Source: Bifidobacterium aerophilum (GTDB lineage: Bacteria; Actinomycetota; Actinomycetes; Actinomycetales; Bifidobacteriaceae). From it: a stretch of 64,000 nucleotides of DNA. A program made the translations under genes and the position numbers. The notes under the pieces were generated by a model. The model was not told the DNA's origin. It searched no databases and saw only the letters and a list, made by a program, of their open reading frames with translations. The stretch lies in NCBI RefSeq assembly GCF_010667685.1, contig NZ_WHZW01000001.1, positions 181,848 through 245,847 on the forward strand, in the 5' to 3' direction. This document shows, piece by piece, positions 44,270 to 53,261 of the stretch (the stretch's first letter is position 1; every line of letters starts with the position of its first letter).

Positions 44270-46798
44270 ATGACCGATCAGAAACAAGCGACCGATTCCG
44301 CCGACGAGATCACCGTCTCGCCGGCGGAATCGCGTTTTGCGCACATTGCATCATCCGCAACATCACCTGAGGGCGACACGCCCGATGCTCCGCTCATCGA
44401 GGACGTGCCGCCGAAACGCATCCACGATTTCGGCGATCTGCTGCGCGCCGGCGCCTCCGTGCTGCTCGCCGCCGTGGCGATGCTGTCGGCCATGTACCTG
44501 CGCGGCATCACCATGGGCGTCGAATCGGACGCGCATACCGCCGGACAGGCGCTCAACTGGATGGTCGACCTGCCGACCACGCTGCTGCAGCAGCTGGCGA
44601 TCGTCTCGATCGTCGTGATGGTGGTCGCGCAGCTGCTGATCGGCCGCGCGTGGATGCAGGCGGCGCTGTCGGTGCTGGCGTTGTTCGGCGGTCTGGGTGC
44701 GGCGTGGGGCATCTCCCTTGCCGTGTCCCGTTTCGGCGACGGCACGCTGGTCGCGGCGCTCAGTTCGCCGAACAGCTGGACCGGTTCGAGCCTGCTGCCG
44801 GATTTCTACGCCGGCGCCGCGGCATTGCTGACCTCGGCGGGTCCCCGGCGCACGCGCTCCACCGTCAAATGGGGCTGGAACATCCTGTACACCGTGGCGG
44901 CGTTGCTGGTCCTGCTGTCGGTCAATTCCGTGGCCGGAGTGCTGGTGTCGTTCGCCGCGGGCCGTCTGATCGGCATGCTGCTGCGGTTCACGGTCGGCAC
45001 GAAGAACCAGGGCGTGTGGGGCGCGGAGCTGGCGCAGACCCTGTCCGGCATCGACCTGCATCTGGTCCGCCTGTCGCGGCATATCGACAGCGATGATCCG
45101 GCGGCGGGCGGCGTGTCCCGGGTGTCGTTGGACGACGATCTGGTCGAACGCTCGCGTCGGTATGACGCCGAGGACGATCGCGGCCGGCATTTCGTGATCT
45201 CGGTGCTGGACAGCCAACTGCATACCGCCGGCTACATGCGCCAGCTGTGGCGGTGGATCCGGTTCACGGGCGTATCCACCAGGCGCGACCGTTCCCCGCG
45301 CGAGGCGACGCAGCACCATATGGCGATGCTTCTGGGACTCAAGAACTGCGGTCTGCCCACGCCGCGCGTCTACGGCGTGGCCGACACCGGCGAATCCTCG
45401 ATCCTGGTGCTGCAGGGCAGCGATGCGATCCACGAATGCAATCGCAACACGATCAGCGACGAGGACGCGGTCGCGCTCATGCGGTTCCTGTCGGTGGCGA
45501 ACCGTCGCGGGTACACGCATCGGCGCATCACACCGGACACGTTGGCGCGGCTGGAGTCCGGCACGCCGATCATCGCCGGCTGGCAGAACGGCGACGACGC
45601 GAGCACGCCGGCGAACGTGGCGCTTGACCAAGTGCAGCTGCTGTCGCTGCTGGCGGCACTGATCGGCCCCGAACGCGCGGTCGCCGCCGGTCGCCACGTA
45701 TGGGGCGTCGACACGCTTGCCGAACTTATTCCGTTCGTGCAGAAGGCGGCGGTGCCGAAGGCGACGCGCGCTCTGGACGGCTGGGATTCCCGTCTGCTCG
45801 ACGACCTGCGTGCCCGGCTGCGCGATCTCGCGCCGCAGGATACGGCCGAGACGGTCGAACCGGTCACGCTGTCACGGTTCAGCCTGCGTTCGTTCATCGG
45901 CATGGCGTTGCTGGTCGTGGCCGTATCGGTGGTGTTCACGCAGCTCAAGCCCGACGAGGTGATCCATGCGGTGCGCAACGCGAATCCGGCGATGGCCGCC
46001 ATCTGTCTGCTGTTCGGCCTGGTCGCCTGGCTCGGTTCGTCGTTGGAGCTCGGCGCGTTCATGGAGCGCGACCGACGCGACCCGGTGGGCGTGTTCATGT
46101 CGCAGGTCGCGCAGAGCTTCGCGATGGTGTCGATGCCGGCCGGTGTGGGGCCGGCGTTCGTGAACCTGCAGTTCCTGCGCAAAAGCGGGTATCGCAATAC
46201 GACGGCGACGGCGCTGATGGGCGCGGTGCTCGTGGTGTATTACGCGGGTACCGTGCTGCTGACGGTGATCGTCGGCCTGTTCACTGGCAGCGACGCGCTG
46301 AGCAGCATGATCCCGACCAATACGCTGATCGTGGTGCTCGGCATCGTGCTGATGGCGTTCGCCGTGGCGATGATGATACCGCCGGTACGCCGTTTCGTCG
46401 CCGGAACCGTGCTGCCGCTGGTCCGCACGTACGCGCGCCAGCTGGCCGATACGCTGTCGGATCCGGCGAAGCTGCTGCCGAGCATCGCGGGCATGCTGGT
46501 GCTCAACATCGCCACCGGCCTGGGATTCTGGGTGGCGTTGCTCGCGTTCGGTCAGATGACCAATCCGATCGAGACGTTCTTCATCTTCATGATCGCCAAT
46601 GCGGTCGGCTCGTCGGTGCCGACCCCGGGCGGCCTGGGCGGCGTCGAGGCGGCGCTGACGGTGTCGTTCGGCGCGATGGGAGTGCCTGCGGGCGTGGCGT
46701 TGTCGGCGACGCTGCTGTACCGCGTGGTGTTCTTCTGGGTGCGTATTCCGCTCGGCGCGGCCGCGATGCGCTGGCTTGACCGGCGCAATCTCATCTGA
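44270..46798 (+). CDS. Large membrane protein: kinase-like middle and flippase-like (LPG-synthase TM) C-terminus
   Basis: 842 residues in three parts. (1) Four or five membrane helices, about 55-245. (2) A cytosolic region, about 300-525, resembling ABC1/RIO-type kinases (LGLKNCGLPTPRVYGVAD, ISDEDAVALMRFLSVANRRGYTHRRITPDTLARL), but the catalytic loop is HRRIT near 417 without the HxD aspartate, and no DFG is visible. (3) About 534-840, a UPF0104/LPG-synthase-type membrane domain with seven helices and PTPGGLGGVEAAL near 783. No LysX-like synthase domain is present. A role in lipid or glycolipid flipping in the envelope is inference. It lies 78 nt after purB. Confidence 0.8.
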   Translation: MTDQKQATDSADEITVSPAESRFAHIASSATSPEGDTPDAPLIEDVPPKRIHDFGDLLRAGASVLLAAVAMLSAMYLRGITMGVESDAHTAGQALNWMVDLPTTLLQQLAIVSIVVMVVAQLLIGRAWMQAALSVLALFGGLGAAWGISLAVSRFGDGTLVAALSSPNSWTGSSLLPDFYAGAAALLTSAGPRRTRSTVKWGWNILYTVAALLVLLSVNSVAGVLVSFAAGRLIGMLLRFTVGTKNQGVWGAELAQTLSGIDLHLVRLSRHIDSDDPAAGGVSRVSLDDDLVERSRRYDAEDDRGRHFVISVLDSQLHTAGYMRQLWRWIRFTGVSTRRDRSPREATQHHMAMLLGLKNCGLPTPRVYGVADTGESSILVLQGSDAIHECNRNTISDEDAVALMRFLSVANRRGYTHRRITPDTLARLESGTPIIAGWQNGDDASTPANVALDQVQLLSLLAALIGPERAVAAGRHVWGVDTLAELIPFVQKAAVPKATRALDGWDSRLLDDLRARLRDLAPQDTAETVEPVTLSRFSLRSFIGMALLVVAVSVVFTQLKPDEVIHAVRNANPAMAAICLLFGLVAWLGSSLELGAFMERDRRDPVGVFMSQVAQSFAMVSMPAGVGPAFVNLQFLRKSGYRNTTATALMGAVLVVYYAGTVLLTVIVGLFTGSDALSSMIPTNTLIVVLGIVLMAFAVAMMIPPVRRFVAGTVLPLVRTYARQLADTLSDPAKLLPSIAGMLVLNIATGLGFWVALLAFGQMTNPIETFFIFMIANAVGSSVPTPGGLGGVEAALTVSFGAMGVPAGVALSATLLYRVVFFWVRIPLGAAAMRWLDRRNLI

Positions 46799-46868
46799 TG
46801 CCCTGTCGGAGCGCAAATGTGCCCCCTTCGGGGCAAATTCACGCGAAAACCCTTGAAAATGGCGGCAT

Positions 46869-46898
46869 TTGACACGATCGTGCGCTATTATTCAGTAT
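46869..46898 (+). promoter_or_regulatory. Possible promoter of the HU gene
   Basis: TTGACA (46869-46874) is a perfect -35; a -10 could be CAGTAT (46893-46898, 18-nt spacer). TATTAT at 46886 is only 11 nt away. The -35 is convincing, the -10 is not. Confidence 0.4.
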
Positions 46899-46955
46899 GA
46901 ACGTGTGGATGGTTCGACCTAGGAGGACCATCCCCTGACTCAAGAAGGATGCTTT

Positions 46956-47237
46956 ATGGCATACAACAAGTCTGATCTCGTCTCGAAGATCGCCCAGAAG
47001 TCCAACCTGACCAAGGCCCAGGCCGAGGCGGCTGTCAACGCTTTCCAGGACGTGTTCATCGAGGCCATGCAGTCCGGCGAAGGCCTGAAGCTGACCGGTC
47101 TGTTCTCCGCTGAGCGCGTCAAGCGCGCCGCCCGCACCGGTCGCAACCCGCGCACCGGCGAGACCATCGAAATCCCGGCCACCTACGGCGTGCGCATCTC
47201 CGCCGGCTCCCTGCTGAAGAAGGCCGTGACCGAGTAA
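46956..47237 (+). CDS. hup: DNA-binding protein HU
   Basis: 93-residue histone-like protein that bends and compacts DNA as a dimer. Starts MAYNKSDLVSKIAQKSNLTKAQ; the beta-arm carries RAARTGRNPRTGETIEIPATYGVRI, with the conserved RNPxTG motif, but the intercalating Pro region is -NPRTG as usual. It lacks the long basic Lys/Ala tail found in mycobacterial HupB, so it is the short bacterial form. Strong ribosome site and a terminator follow. Confidence 0.97.
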   Translation: MAYNKSDLVSKIAQKSNLTKAQAEAAVNAFQDVFIEAMQSGEGLKLTGLFSAERVKRAARTGRNPRTGETIEIPATYGVRISAGSLLKKAVTE

Positions 47238-47279
47238 GTTTTCCGGCACTGCCGCTTCTCGGCAATGGCAGACGAGAAT

Positions 47280-47308
47280 AAGCCCCGACCATGGAGGTCG
47301 GGGCTTTT
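47280..47308 (+). terminator. Terminator of the HU gene
   Basis: AAGCCCCGACC (47280-47290) pairs with GGTCGGGGCTT (47296-47306), then T residues. Confidence 0.92.
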
Positions 47309-47331
47309 GCATTATGGGCAGGGCACAAGGC

Positions 47332-48789
47332 CTACAGGGCCCGCATGAGCCGTTCGTAGTCCTCGGTCGGCTCGGCGCGGAACGGGTCGAGGATTACGGC
47401 CTCGTGATGCGAGGAACCGGCCAGCGTCAGCCGCGTCCAGTCGCAGGAGAACTGCGCGCCGGCATCCAGCGCCGCGGCGACGAACCGGCCTCGCAGCGCG
47501 GCGCGGGTGTCGGACGGCGGCTCGGTCAGCGCCCGTTGCGCCTCCGATTCGTCCAACAGGCGCCGGATGGCGCCGCGACGCAGCATCGACTCGTACAGCG
47601 AACCGTTCGCGATGTCGTGATAGTCCATGTCAAGCTGTTCGAGCTTCGACTGCGCGATCCGTCCGTGACGGGCGTGCAGGGCGTCGAACAGGCGCAGTTT
47701 CGCGGCCCAGTCGACGCGGTCGGCCAGTTCGTCGCCGCGCCCGTCGGCGAGCAGTCCGAGCACGTCCCGCCATTGTTCGAGCGCATGCCCCGCGCCGTCC
47801 CGCGGCATCGCCTCATCCATTGCCCGAGCATGATCGGCCATGAACCGTTCCACGATCCGCAGATAGCCGCGTTGGATGTCGAGCGCGCCCATCTCGCGTC
47901 CGTCGGCCAATGCCAGACGGGCCGTGCGACAGGTCAGGTCGCCGCTGACCGCACGGTTGGCCTCGCCGGGATCGGCCAGCGCGAACGCCTCGAAACCGCT
48001 GGGCTTGCCAAGTCGGGCCGATTCCTCGATCACGCACAGCACGAGATGCGTCACGGCGAGTTTCATCCATGTCGCCCATTGCGAACGGTTGGAGTCCCCG
48101 ATGATCACGTGCAGTCGGCGGAACTCCTCCGGATCGGCGTGCGGCTCGTCGCGCGTGTTGACCATCGGCCGCGAACGCGTGGTCGCCGAGGAGATGGCCT
48201 CGTCCAGATAGTCTGCGCGCTGCGTGATCTCGAACCCGTCGCCGGTCACGCGCCCGGCGCCCGTATACATCTGCCGGGTGATGAGGAACGGCAGCAACTC
48301 GTGCTCGACCTGTTCGAGCGAGACGAACCGGCGCACGAGATAGTTTTCGTGGCATCCGAACGAGTGGCCGGCCGAGTCGGCGTTGTTCTTGAACACGTGC
48401 ACGCGCAACGCCTCGCCGTGGCCGGATTCGCGCAACCGTTCCTGGGCTTGGGCGGCAAGCCTGCGCATCACGAGTTCGCCGGCCAGGTCCTGCGCAAGCG
48501 CATCCGTCGGGCATCGTGCCTCGGCGGTCGCGTATTCGGGATGCGAGCCGACGTCGAGGTATAGCCGCGAACCGTTGGTCAGATACGTGTTCGTGGAACG
48601 TGAACGCGACACGATCGGGCGGAACATCATCATCGCGACCTGACCGGCGTCGATCGGCCGGTCGGCACCGGTCACGGAAACGCCGTATTCGGTCTCCACG
48701 CCGAAGATGCGCGCGAATCCCTCGAACTGCGGGGATTGCGCCACGGCCGCCTCACGGCCGCTGTTGCCGCTGTCGCGCAGCTGCGGCAT
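47332..48789 (-). CDS. pafA: Pup-protein ligase PafA
   Basis: ATP-dependent ligase that links the C-terminal Glu of Pup to lysines of target proteins. 485 residues of the carboxylate-amine ligase fold: IFGVETEYGVSV (ATP/metal Glu), FKNNADSAGHSFGCHENYLV, QRADYLDEAISSATTRSRPMVNTRDEPHADPEEFRRLHVIIGDSN-type core and a C-terminal domain with DPFRAEPTEDYERL. No Dop-loop insertion follows the ETEY motif, which marks PafA rather than Dop. Its ATG overlaps the pup stop as TGATG. An in-frame extension to 49005 is antisense-like and covers pup in another frame. Confidence 0.95.
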   Translation of the reverse strand: MPQLRDSGNSGREAAVAQSPQFEGFARIFGVETEYGVSVTGADRPIDAGQVAMMMFRPIVSRSRSTNTYLTNGSRLYLDVGSHPEYATAEARCPTDALAQDLAGELVMRRLAAQAQERLRESGHGEALRVHVFKNNADSAGHSFGCHENYLVRRFVSLEQVEHELLPFLITRQMYTGAGRVTGDGFEITQRADYLDEAISSATTRSRPMVNTRDEPHADPEEFRRLHVIIGDSNRSQWATWMKLAVTHLVLCVIEESARLGKPSGFEAFALADPGEANRAVSGDLTCRTARLALADGREMGALDIQRGYLRIVERFMADHARAMDEAMPRDGAGHALEQWRDVLGLLADGRGDELADRVDWAAKLRLFDALHARHGRIAQSKLEQLDMDYHDIANGSLYESMLRRGAIRRLLDESEAQRALTEPPSDTRAALRGRFVAAALDAGAQFSCDWTRLTLAGSSHHEAVILDPFRAEPTEDYERLMRAL

Positions 48790-48986
48790 CACTCGCCGCC
48801 TTTTTGCACGAAGCTGTTCACGTACTCCTCGGCGTTGGTCTCCAGCACGGATTCGATGTCGTCGAGCACCGAATCGAGCACGTCGCCGCTGGCCTCGGCT
48901 TCCGTGGCCTTGACGCGCGTCGTCTCCTGCTCGACCTGCTCGCCCGCCGAATGCGCGGCCTGCGCCTGGTCGAATTCCTGAGGCAT
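48789..48986 (-). CDS. pup: Prokaryotic ubiquitin-like protein Pup
   Basis: 65-residue, largely disordered tagging protein with the central coiled segment [35 protein letters not shown] end. The C-terminus is GGE, so, unlike mycobacterial Pup (GGQ), it needs no deamidation before ligation. AAAGGAGGAG is a very strong ribosome site. TATATA (minus strand, about 49008-49015) could be a -10 right behind the upstream terminator. It overlaps pafA by 1 nt. Confidence 0.96.
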   Translation of the reverse strand: MPQEFDQAQAAHSAGEQVEQETTRVKATEAEASGDVLDSVLDDIESVLETNAEEYVNSFVQKGGE

Positions 48987-49018
48987 CGCTCCTCCTTTTG
49001 GTCATCCTATATAGTCAT

Positions 49019-49049
49019 CGGGCTCCCCCACGGCATGTGGGGAAGCCCG
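49019..49049 (-). terminator. Terminator between the phosphatase-like gene and pup
   Basis: CGGGCT plus CCCCAC pairs with GTGGGG plus AGCCCG, one mismatch, 5-nt loop. It separates arc-dop from pup-pafA, though partial read-through is possible. Confidence 0.65.
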
Positions 49050-49112
49050 TCATGGTCCATGCGCGGCCGGAAGGACCGGCCGCACGTCCGATTCTCGCGA
49101 GGCGCGGAACCG

Positions 49113-49940
49113 TCACTGCAGGTACGGTCGCAGCTCGTCGATGATCAGCCCGTTCGAGGCCACGATGTCGTTGCCGCGGCGCCAGTGCACCGGACCGCCG
49201 CGCCAGGTACGCAGCTTGGCCTGCGCCTCCCAGCATACGACCGCGCCGGCGGACACGGCCGGAACGTCCCATTTGTGCAGGTGGGGCTCGAAATAGGCGT
49301 CGTACGTGCCGTCCGCCACCTTGCACAGGTCGAGCGAGGCCGGTCCGATGCGCTTGATGTCGGCCGGCTGGCCGGCGATCGCGCTCACCGCGGCCAGGGC
49401 GCGCTTCGACTCGGCCGGAACGTACGACATGCCGTAGCTGACGACCGAGCCTTCGAGATGGGCGGTGGTCGACGGCATGACCTTCTCGCGCTTGTCGCCG
49501 ATCGGCGTCTTGCGGATGCGGATCGCGCCCTGACCTCGCGCGGCCAGATACGTCAGTCCCAGGCCGGGCGCGTGCACGACGCCGAGGATCGGCTGCGCGG
49601 AACCTTCCTCGTTGAATTCGAACAGCGACACCGTGATCGCCCACTCGGGCATGTTACGCGTGTAGTTGATGATGCCGTCGATGTTGCCTACGCACCAGTA
49701 GCGTTCGCCCGGATGGCATTCGGCGGGACGGTCCTGCCACTGGCCGTCGAACGTTTCCACGTATGACAGTCGGTTGACGATGAACCGCGTGAGACGGTCG
49801 TCGACGTCCAGCGTGGACGGCTTGTCCTCCGCCAGATGCAGTCCCTTGAGATCACGCGGGTTCATCTGGTCGCCAAGGGCGTGCCGTCCGGCGTCCTGGG
49901 CGATGCGCGCCACTTCCAAGGCAAGTTCTCTCAGTTCCAT
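49113..49940 (-). CDS. Inositol-monophosphatase-family protein with altered active site
   Basis: 275 residues of the IMPase fold. The C-terminal motif HKWDVPAVSAGAVVCWEAQA is kept (Asp near 225), but the main metal motif, normally WxVDPIDGTxNF, reads WCVGNIDGIINYTRN: the first Asp is Gly and the Thr is Ile. The usual GEE motif before it is not visible either. It may bind ligand without hydrolysis or act on a different substrate. Start 49940 follows GAGGAG. It lies between dop and pup on the same strand, which suggests a link to pupylation; that link is inference. Confidence 0.82.
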   Translation of the reverse strand: MELRELALEVARIAQDAGRHALGDQMNPRDLKGLHLAEDKPSTLDVDDRLTRFIVNRLSYVETFDGQWQDRPAECHPGERYWCVGNIDGIINYTRNMPEWAITVSLFEFNEEGSAQPILGVVHAPGLGLTYLAARGQGAIRIRKTPIGDKREKVMPSTTAHLEGSVVSYGMSYVPAESKRALAAVSAIAGQPADIKRIGPASLDLCKVADGTYDAYFEPHLHKWDVPAVSAGAVVCWEAQAKLRTWRGGPVHWRRGNDIVASNGLIIDELRPYLQ

Positions 49941-50056
49941 GCGTCTCCTCGTTCGATCGGGTTCCATGCGTGTGCTGCGGTCTCCATGGTGTCAGGGGCA
50001 CGGCTCCCCGCCGTCTTCCTCTCCGCCCCTGTCAGGCATTCGGTTCCATGATGATT

Positions 50057-51697
50057 TTATCTGGAGTTGGCGATGATCGCAGAGAGCCTCGACAGGGTTT
50101 CGGCCGCGCTCGAACATTCATCCACAATCCGTTCACACGCTGTTCGACCGAAACGCAGCGGCTCGGACATGTCCAGCGTGAACAGGTCGGACTGCCGGAC
50201 GCGCGGCCGGCTGGCGTTGCCGTACAGGTCGATGTCGTCGTCCGCCTCCGGATGCGCCCGCACGGTCAGATGCGACCACGATGCGGCGACGACCTGCTCG
50301 GGATACCGCCGCACGATCGCGGCGCGCAGCCAGGCGCGCGTATCGTCCGGCGCATGCTCCGCCGCCGCGGCGACCTCGGCATCCGCATTGACGCGTTCCG
50401 TATGCGAGCGCAGCTTCTCGAACACGCAGGAGGACGGCTCAAGCGCGGCCCAGCTCAGGTCGAGGGCGGCGAGCCTTGGATCGGCCCATGTCACGCCCCG
50501 CTTGCGGCGCAGCTTCTCGAGCAGCTGCCATTTGAACAGCCACTCGACGCGTCCTGCCTCGTTCGACATCGTCAGACGTTCGTCGGCGTCGGCGTGCCGG
50601 ATCGCCCCCGTATCGGCGAGCGCCTGCCCCCACATCGCCATGACCGAACGGGTCTGCCGATCCGGCCATGCCGGCTCGCCGCTCGTATCGGTGCCGTGGA
50701 CCATCGCGGCGACCGCATAGACGGCGGAACGCAGCGTGACCTGCATCTGCCATGCGGTCGTCGTGCCGCCGTGCTCCAACGGCAGAGCCGCGGCAAGCGT
50801 CAGGTCGTGCGACACCGTGTGCATCGCGTCGACCGGATCGGCCAGTTCCAGCCGATCCAGCAGATCGGCGAGGTCGAGTCCCGCCTCGTCGGCGTGTTCG
50901 GCCGTCCACAGCAGCATCGAGGTCGTACCGAGCTTGAGCGCCTGCGGCACATCCATGCGGTTCGCGTCGCCGACGATCACATGCAGGCGCCGGTACTCGT
51001 CGGTGCTGTGCGACTCGTCGCGCGTATTGATGATCGGACGGTCGAACGTGGTCTGCAGGCCGACCTTCATATGGATGTAGTCGGCGCGCTGGGACAGCTG
51101 GTAGCCGGCCGTCTCGCTGCGTTCCCCGATCCCGACGCGGCCCGATCCGACGTAGATCTGCCGCGAGACGAAATGCGCGGTCATCAGGCGCGCGACGATG
51201 TCGAACGGCACGTCGCGGCGCGTCATGTAGTTCTCGTGCGTGCCCCAGCTGGCGCCTTTGCCGTCCACGTTGTTGCGGTGCAGCACGATCGGCGTGCCGG
51301 TGCGTTCGGACGCGCGGCGGGCGGCCTCGCGCATGATGAGGTCTCCGGCATGGTCATAGCGCACGGCTTCGAACGGGTCGGTGGTTTCCGGTGCCGAATA
51401 CTCGGGGTGTGCGTGGTCGACGTAGACGCGGCCGCCGTTGGGTGCGATCACGTTGACGATGTTGAGCTGGGGCGCGTCGGTGAGCATGTCGGGGCGTGCC
51501 GCGGCACGTTCGAGCCGCGTGCCGCGCATGTCGTTGACCGGATCCTCCTGCCGATAGTCCCATCGGATGTGCGCGTTCGCCTCGTTCGCGGCAGCGCCGA
51601 CCACGTCGAACGACAGCCGCACCGGATTCGCGTGGGCGCCGTCCGCCCGGGACACCGCGTATTCGGTTTCCGTGCCCATCACCCGTATCACGCTCAT
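50057..51697 (-). CDS. dop: Pup deamidase/depupylase Dop
   Basis: Removes Pup from proteins; with Pup ending in Glu the deamidase activity is not needed. 546 residues: VIRVMGTETEYAVS, then the Dop-loop insertion with HIRWDYRQEDPVNDMRG that separates Dop from PafA, NIVNVIAPNGGRVYVDHAHPEYS, HRNNVDGKGASWGTHENYM and RPIINTRDESHSTDEYRRLHVIVGD. The start codon overlaps the arc stop as ATGA. A 116-nt gap with an AGGGGC/GCCCCT hairpin precedes the phosphatase-like gene. Confidence 0.95.
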   Translation of the reverse strand: MSVIRVMGTETEYAVSRADGAHANPVRLSFDVVGAAANEANAHIRWDYRQEDPVNDMRGTRLERAAARPDMLTDAPQLNIVNVIAPNGGRVYVDHAHPEYSAPETTDPFEAVRYDHAGDLIMREAARRASERTGTPIVLHRNNVDGKGASWGTHENYMTRRDVPFDIVARLMTAHFVSRQIYVGSGRVGIGERSETAGYQLSQRADYIHMKVGLQTTFDRPIINTRDESHSTDEYRRLHVIVGDANRMDVPQALKLGTTSMLLWTAEHADEAGLDLADLLDRLELADPVDAMHTVSHDLTLAAALPLEHGGTTTAWQMQVTLRSAVYAVAAMVHGTDTSGEPAWPDRQTRSVMAMWGQALADTGAIRHADADERLTMSNEAGRVEWLFKWQLLEKLRRKRGVTWADPRLAALDLSWAALEPSSCVFEKLRSHTERVNADAEVAAAAEHAPDDTRAWLRAAIVRRYPEQVVAASWSHLTVRAHPEADDDIDLYGNASRPRVRQSDLFTLDMSEPLRFGRTACERIVDECSSAAETLSRLSAIIANSR

Positions 51698-53250
51698 TGT
51701 TCCGTATCCTTTCCCTTCACGGCGCGGATGCGCGTGACGTGTCCGGCATCCAGTCCGTTGATGCGGCTCCACTGCTGAGGGTCGGCGTCAAGCACGGAAT
51801 CGCGTGTCTCGACGAATTCGTCCTCGACCGCGGAGCCGAGCAGCGCCGCGTTCAGCGCGACCGGCGAGCCGGATTCGATCGACGCCTTGACGGCCTTCGT
51901 CTTCGCCCGGTCCACGATGTTCTTGAGCATCGCGCCCGACGCCACGTCGGCGAGGAACACGGCCGACCATGCGCCGGCGTCGTTGCACACGTCGCACAGG
52001 TGACGGCGCTCGGAGCGTTCGTAGATGTCACGCACGAGCATCCGGATCAGCGTGTCGGCGTCCACGGCGGCGTCCAACGGCAGGTCGTCGGTCAGGTAAT
52101 GCCGCACGATGGACGCGGCCTGTTCGACGCCCGGCCGTTCCACGTGGATCTTCACGTCGAGACGTCCCGGGCGCAGCACTGCCGGGTCGATCATGTCCAC
52201 ACGGTTCGAGGCTCCGATCACCATCACGTTGTCGAGTCGTTCGACGCCGTCGAGTTCGGCCAGGAACTGCGGCACGATCGTCGTCTCGACATCCGAGGAG
52301 ACGCCGGAGCCGCGCGTGCGCAGCAGCGAGTCCATCTCGTCGATGAACACGATGACCGGCCTGCCGTCGGCGGCGCGTTCGCGAGCGCGTTTGAAGATCA
52401 TGCGGATCAGCCGTTCGGATTCGCCGACGAACTTGTTGAGCAGCTCCGGTCCCTTGACCGACAGGAACACGCCGGTCCCGTTGCCGGATCCTTCGGCGAG
52501 CGCGTGGGCGACGGCCTTGGCGATCAGCGTCTTGCCGTTGCCGGGCGGGCCGTACAGCAGCACGCCCTTGGGCGGCGTCAGATCGTAGCGTTCGAACAGC
52601 GCGCGGTGCAGGAACGGCAGCTGCACGGCGTCGCGGATGCGTTCGATCTGCGGTTCCAGTCCTCCGATGTCGTCGAAGGTCACGTCGGGCGTCTCCTCAA
52701 GCACGAGGTCCGTGTCGGATTCCTCGGGCAGCACCTCCAGCGCGATGCGGTTCGATGGGTCGACGGTGACGCGGTCGCCTCGTCTGATCACGGCCGTGGC
52801 GAGGGCGGTGGACCGCCGTACCAGTTGCGGATTGCCGGCGGCGTCGGCGGCGATCAGCCGGCCGTCGTCCAGCGTCTCCCGGACCGTGCGGACCGAGCCG
52901 AGCAGATCGGGGCCGCGCTGTTCGACGAGCACCATGTTCTCGTTGAGCATGACCGTGTTGCCGGCGGCCAGCCTCGCCGCGTTCACGTTCGCGGCGACGG
53001 GCACGACCATGCGGCGCGCTCCGGCGATCACTTCGGCGCTGGCGTGCTGCACGCCGTCCTCGTCGGTGCGGGTCGAGTCGAGCGCGACCATCGTGGCGAA
53101 GGTGAGCGGCGGTTGCGCCAGCTGCGCGAGCTGCGACTTGGCCTTCGTCAGTTCCTTGCCGGCACGCGTCAGCGCCTGGGCGAGCGCGTGGTTCTTCTCC
53201 ATCAGTCGGTCGTTGAGCGCCGCCAGTTCCTCGGTCGTCCGTTCGGCCAT
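51694..53250 (-). CDS. arc: AAA ATPase ARC (Mpa homologue)
   Basis: Ring-forming ATPase, 518 residues: N-terminal coiled coil (about 5-48, the Pup-binding part in Mpa), OB-type interdomain (about 50-190), AAA domain with LYGPPGNGKTLIAKA, VFIDEMDSLLRTRGSG and RPGRLDVKIHVERP (arginine finger region). The C-terminus is KGKDTEQ; the GQYL-like tail by which Mpa opens the 20S proteasome is missing. It precedes dop with an ATGA overlap. Start 53250 follows GGAGGGG. Confidence 0.95.
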   Translation of the reverse strand: MAERTTEELAALNDRLMEKNHALAQALTRAGKELTKAKSQLAQLAQPPLTFATMVALDSTRTDEDGVQHASAEVIAGARRMVVPVAANVNAARLAAGNTVMLNENMVLVEQRGPDLLGSVRTVRETLDDGRLIAADAAGNPQLVRRSTALATAVIRRGDRVTVDPSNRIALEVLPEESDTDLVLEETPDVTFDDIGGLEPQIERIRDAVQLPFLHRALFERYDLTPPKGVLLYGPPGNGKTLIAKAVAHALAEGSGNGTGVFLSVKGPELLNKFVGESERLIRMIFKRARERAADGRPVIVFIDEMDSLLRTRGSGVSSDVETTIVPQFLAELDGVERLDNVMVIGASNRVDMIDPAVLRPGRLDVKIHVERPGVEQAASIVRHYLTDDLPLDAAVDADTLIRMLVRDIYERSERRHLCDVCNDAGAWSAVFLADVASGAMLKNIVDRAKTKAVKASIESGSPVALNAALLGSAVEDEFVETRDSVLDADPQQWSRINGLDAGHVTRIRAVKGKDTEQ

Positions 53251-53261
53251 GTCCCCTCCGA

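Noticed and set aside
46821..46834. GCCCC-CTTC-GGGGC as a terminator of the flippase-like gene
   Set aside because: Only 5 bp of stem and no T-tract; too weak to call.
48787..49112. Proteasome genes prcB/prcA near pup
   Set aside because: pup and pafA overlap directly and the space upstream of pup is only 126 bp; no prc-like frame exists anywhere in the window.
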